From Bdellovibrio sp. (lineage in GTDB: Bacteria > Bdellovibrionota > Bdellovibrionia > Bdellovibrionales > Bdellovibrionaceae): a DNA stretch of 44,679 nt. The stretch is from contig JANYDD010000005.1 of the NCBI GenBank assembly GCA_025359945.1, positions 1 through 44,679 of the forward strand, written 5' to 3'. Position numbers and translations under genes: made by a program. Below, piece after piece: positions 43,015 to 44,679 of the stretch. Position 1 is the stretch's first letter, and each line of letters opens with the position of its first letter. The notes beneath the pieces are model-generated. The model saw only the letters and a list, made by a program, of their open reading frames with translations. It had not been told where the DNA came from and searched no databases.

Positions 43015-43052
43015 ATTATACTTTTTCTATTGCTATGATAGTTAAAAACTAT
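43015..43052. promoter_or_regulatory. divergent control region: -10 element and two LysR-type palindromes
   Basis: On the minus strand a perfect TATAAT (43020-43015) can serve the dioxygenase gene. Just upstream of it lie CTAT-N7-ATAG (43027-43041) and ATAGTT-AAA-AACTAT (43038-43052). Each contains the T-N11-A pattern of LysR-regulator boxes. They share four bases, cover the -35 position of the dioxygenase promoter and overlap the LysR start codon at 43051. Confidence 0.6.
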
Positions 43053-43914
43053 GACGCCTAATTATTCAGATTTAAAGTATTTCGTCGAAATTGCTTTGAA
43101 CAAAAGCCTGTCTCAGGCAGCGCTTCGACTAGGTATTAGTCAGCCATCACTTTCAGTCGCCATTCAAAGGCTTGAGACCGCCGTAGGAACACAGCTATTG
43201 ATGCGAAGTAAAAAAGGGGTTGCTCTGACCCCTTCAGGGCGAAGTCTTTTGTCCAAAGCGCATTTATTGATTCAAACTTGGGACGAGACTCATCAGAAGG
43301 TTTCGTCGACACATGCCAACGTTCACGGAAATTTTGTGATCGGTTGTCACCCTTCTGTGGCCCTTTACACATTGCCAGGATTTTTACCTAAGTTTTTGCG
43401 CCAACACCCTGATGTTGAATTTACATTAGTGCACGAGCTTTCGCGAAAAATTTTGGAAGAAGTCGTTTCCGTACGAATCGATTTAGGAATCGTTGTAAAT
43501 CCTTATCGACATCCGGACTTGGTTATTCAAAAAATCTGCCAGGACGAAGTCACTTTCTTCAATTCCAAATCAGGTTTAAAAAGCGAAGATGTATTGATCT
43601 GTGACCCTTCTTTGACTCAAACTCAAAACTTACTTAAAAAATGTCGCCAGCGGGCCGCAGGATTAAAGCCTTTAATTAAACGCATTATTCATTCATCGAA
43701 TTTAGAACTGATTGCTGAATTGACCGCCAAAGGTGCCGGACTTGGAATTTTACCTTCAAGAGTTGCAACCAGATTGGGATCCCAACTTGAAAAGGCCAAA
43801 GGTTTTCCAAGTTATAAAGACGAAATTGCCGTCGTATATAGGTATGAAAATAAAACCGTCAAAACGATTCAGCTTTTGACCGAACAAATTAAAAAAAGTC
43901 TTGAACTGGTTTAG
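43051..43914 (+). CDS. LysR family transcription regulator
   Basis: This 287-residue protein is of LysR type. Seen: the N-terminal helix-turn-helix LKYFVEIALNKSLSQAALRLGISQPSLSVAIQRLE and the following wing block GTQLLMRSKKGVALTPSGRSLL, then an effector-binding fold starting with NFVIGCHPSVALYTLPGFLPKF. It has the usual length. No ribosome site precedes the ATG, and a palindrome covers the start codon, pointing to self-repression. It is divergent from an intradiol dioxygenase gene, its probable target. Confidence 0.93.
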   Translation: MTPNYSDLKYFVEIALNKSLSQAALRLGISQPSLSVAIQRLETAVGTQLLMRSKKGVALTPSGRSLLSKAHLLIQTWDETHQKVSSTHANVHGNFVIGCHPSVALYTLPGFLPKFLRQHPDVEFTLVHELSRKILEEVVSVRIDLGIVVNPYRHPDLVIQKICQDEVTFFNSKSGLKSEDVLICDPSLTQTQNLLKKCRQRAAGLKPLIKRIIHSSNLELIAELTAKGAGLGILPSRVATRLGSQLEKAKGFPSYKDEIAVVYRYENKTVKTIQLLTEQIKKSLELV

Positions 43915-43962
43915 TATGATCGCTCTGTTGAGCTTCTGTTAGATTCGTGCAATATTGAGAGC

Positions 43963-44331
43963 ATGTCGGGATTATCGAAGTTAAATCCAAATTTTGTCGC
44001 CGCCTTTGACGGTCCCAAGTTAGCGGGTGGTCTTTTACTCAAAATTCAGGCAGAGCATTTGGTTCTGCGTGCATTTCTTTTTGGGTCGGCGGCCGAAGGA
44101 AAAAATACGGCGCATTCCGATTTGGATTTTTTATTAGTGATCCCTGACGACGCTGATAAAAAAACTTATTTTTCTTTTGTGAACCAACCTTTTTTTTCAA
44201 CCGTAGCCGTTGATTGGTTGATTTTAAATCAAACCGAATTTGAACAGCAAAAAGAAATTGGCGGAGTCGCTAGAATTGCTTGGCTGACCGGAATTCAATT
44301 ATTTCCAAAAGTTCAGGCCAGTGACTCCTAA
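43963..44331 (+). CDS. mntA: MNT-type minimal nucleotidyltransferase (antitoxin)
   Basis: This 122-residue nucleotidyltransferase domain is of the MNT type. It pairs with HEPN toxins; known members silence the HEPN RNase by adding AMP. Seen: FLFGSAAEGKNTAHSDLDFLLV with Gly41-Ser42 and metal-binding Asp53 and Asp55, and the third Asp84 in VAVDWLIL. The catalytic set is therefore complete. The stop overlaps the HEPN gene by 11 bases, as expected for a toxin-antitoxin operon. Confidence 0.87.
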   Translation: MSGLSKLNPNFVAAFDGPKLAGGLLLKIQAEHLVLRAFLFGSAAEGKNTAHSDLDFLLVIPDDADKKTYFSFVNQPFFSTVAVDWLILNQTEFEQQKEIGGVARIAWLTGIQLFPKVQASDS

Positions 44332-44581
44332 AAAAAACCTTTTATTCCAAAAGGACTACGCAAAGCAATTGTTGGCCATTGCCAAAGGGGATTTGCAATC
44401 AGCTGAAATCTTGCTGGCTTCGGCAAGCTCTGGCCGAAAAGAAAATATTTTATATATGATTCAGCAATCGGTGGAAAAGGCACTAAAATCCGTTCTGATC
44501 TGGAAAGGAGTTTCTTTTCCTATGGTTCACGATCTAGGGATATTATTAATAAGTGCGTTAGATAGTATACATAAACATTGA
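44321..44581 (+). pseudogene. hepT: HEPN-domain protein (toxin), truncated
   Basis: This 86-residue HEPN domain starts with GTG inside the end of the MNT gene. Seen: YAKQLLAIAKGDLQSAEILLASAS, ILYMIQQSVEKALKSVLIWKG and FPMVHDLGILL, which match the first three helices of PF05168-type HEPN proteins. These are usually about 120-135 residues long; the fourth helix with its conserved Arg-Tyr-Pro or Arg-x4-6-His segment is missing. The last residues (SIHKH) look unrelated, and an IS630-type transposase begins 29 bases after the stop, so insertion of that element most likely cut the gene. The toxin is probably inactive. Confidence 0.78.
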
Positions 44582-44610
44582 TTTAATTTTCAGATATGTT
44601 TTAATTGGTT

Positions 44611-44679
44611 ATGAAAAAAACTGACGGCAGAAAATTAGACCATCAAACCCTAGAAGATATGAGAGTACGCGCTGTAAAA
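44611..44679 (+). mobile_element. IS630-type transposase, first 23 codons, cut by window edge
   Basis: An ATG at 44611 opens a frame that runs to the last base and encodes MKKTDGRKLDHQTLEDMRVR followed by AVK. This resembles the N-terminus of IS630-family transposases (D-G-R-x-L-x-H-x-T-L-E-x-x-R-x-R-A-V), which precedes the helix-turn-helix. The left end of the element should lie within about 44555-44610. IS630 elements insert at TA; candidate TA sites are present there, but the inverted repeat cannot be set without the other end. Confidence 0.7.

Noticed and set aside
1-44679. CRISPR arrays, tRNA or rRNA genes, prophage genes
   Set aside because: No regularly spaced direct repeats, no cloverleaf-like stretches in the short gaps, and no phage structural genes were seen.

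Overview
The window is moderately AT-rich, and almost every base lies in densely packed genes. Many of these genes are joined by 4-base stop/start overlaps (ATGA). The gene content (DivIVA next to YggS and ProC, several FHA-domain membrane proteins with a Tad-type TadC, TolQ/TolR-type proteins, a BMP-family nucleoside ABC importer, many exported proteins of unknown function) points to a Gram-negative bacterium of the Bdellovibrio group (Bdellovibrionota). That assignment is inferred from gene content; there is no rRNA or other phylogenetic marker here, and I see no tRNA, rRNA or CRISPR array.

Layout. 1-129 is the C-terminal end of an IS66-like transposase, followed by an orphan AAA_14/DUF4143 ATPase (152-1339). 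1374-5470 holds an ABC-F ATPase (-), a membrane-anchored unknown, a GNAT acetyltransferase, and an ExbD/ExbB (TolR/TolQ) pair (-). The pair is divergent from a sulfatase-fold lipoprotein that lacks recognisable metal ligands (5544-7385). 7388-13770 (-) is one overlapping operon: TadC-like protein, DUF192 protein, three membrane FHA proteins and a PP2C-like protein without its metal-binding aspartates. Divergent from it is maf-yggS-proC-divIVA (13799-16475), linking nucleotide quality control, PLP homeostasis and polar/division scaffolding.

16609-20661 (-) is a second operon: rhodanese, an apparently exported Ppx/GppA-family protein and three envelope proteins of unknown function. 20784-24163 contains a divergent pair: a leucine-binding-protein-fold sensor without a signal peptide and a GAF/PAS/Hpt/HATPase kinase of CheA type. 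Next come a glyoxalase-fold protein, an exported protein and valS (25731-28406). 28427-32861 (-) holds two unknown envelope proteins, a 2-oxoglutarate/Fe(II) oxygenase, TrmO and a Crp/Fnr regulator. 33001-37412 (+) is a complete BMP-type nucleoside importer operon ending at a strong two-way terminator. It is followed by an outer-membrane barrel protein (-), RNase R with a long basic low-complexity tail, and a GbsR/MarR-type regulator. A Tat-type intradiol dioxygenase lies divergent from its likely LysR regulator. The right end carries an MNT-HEPN toxin-antitoxin pair whose HEPN gene is cut short just before an IS630-type transposase start (44611 to the edge).

Both ends of the window therefore lie in insertion-sequence genes. 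The regions most worth follow-up are the FHA/pseudo-phosphatase/TadC operon, the cytoplasmic binding-protein/CheA-like kinase pair, the exported Ppx-like protein, the double LysR-type palindrome, and two signal peptides built on triplicated in-frame DNA repeats.
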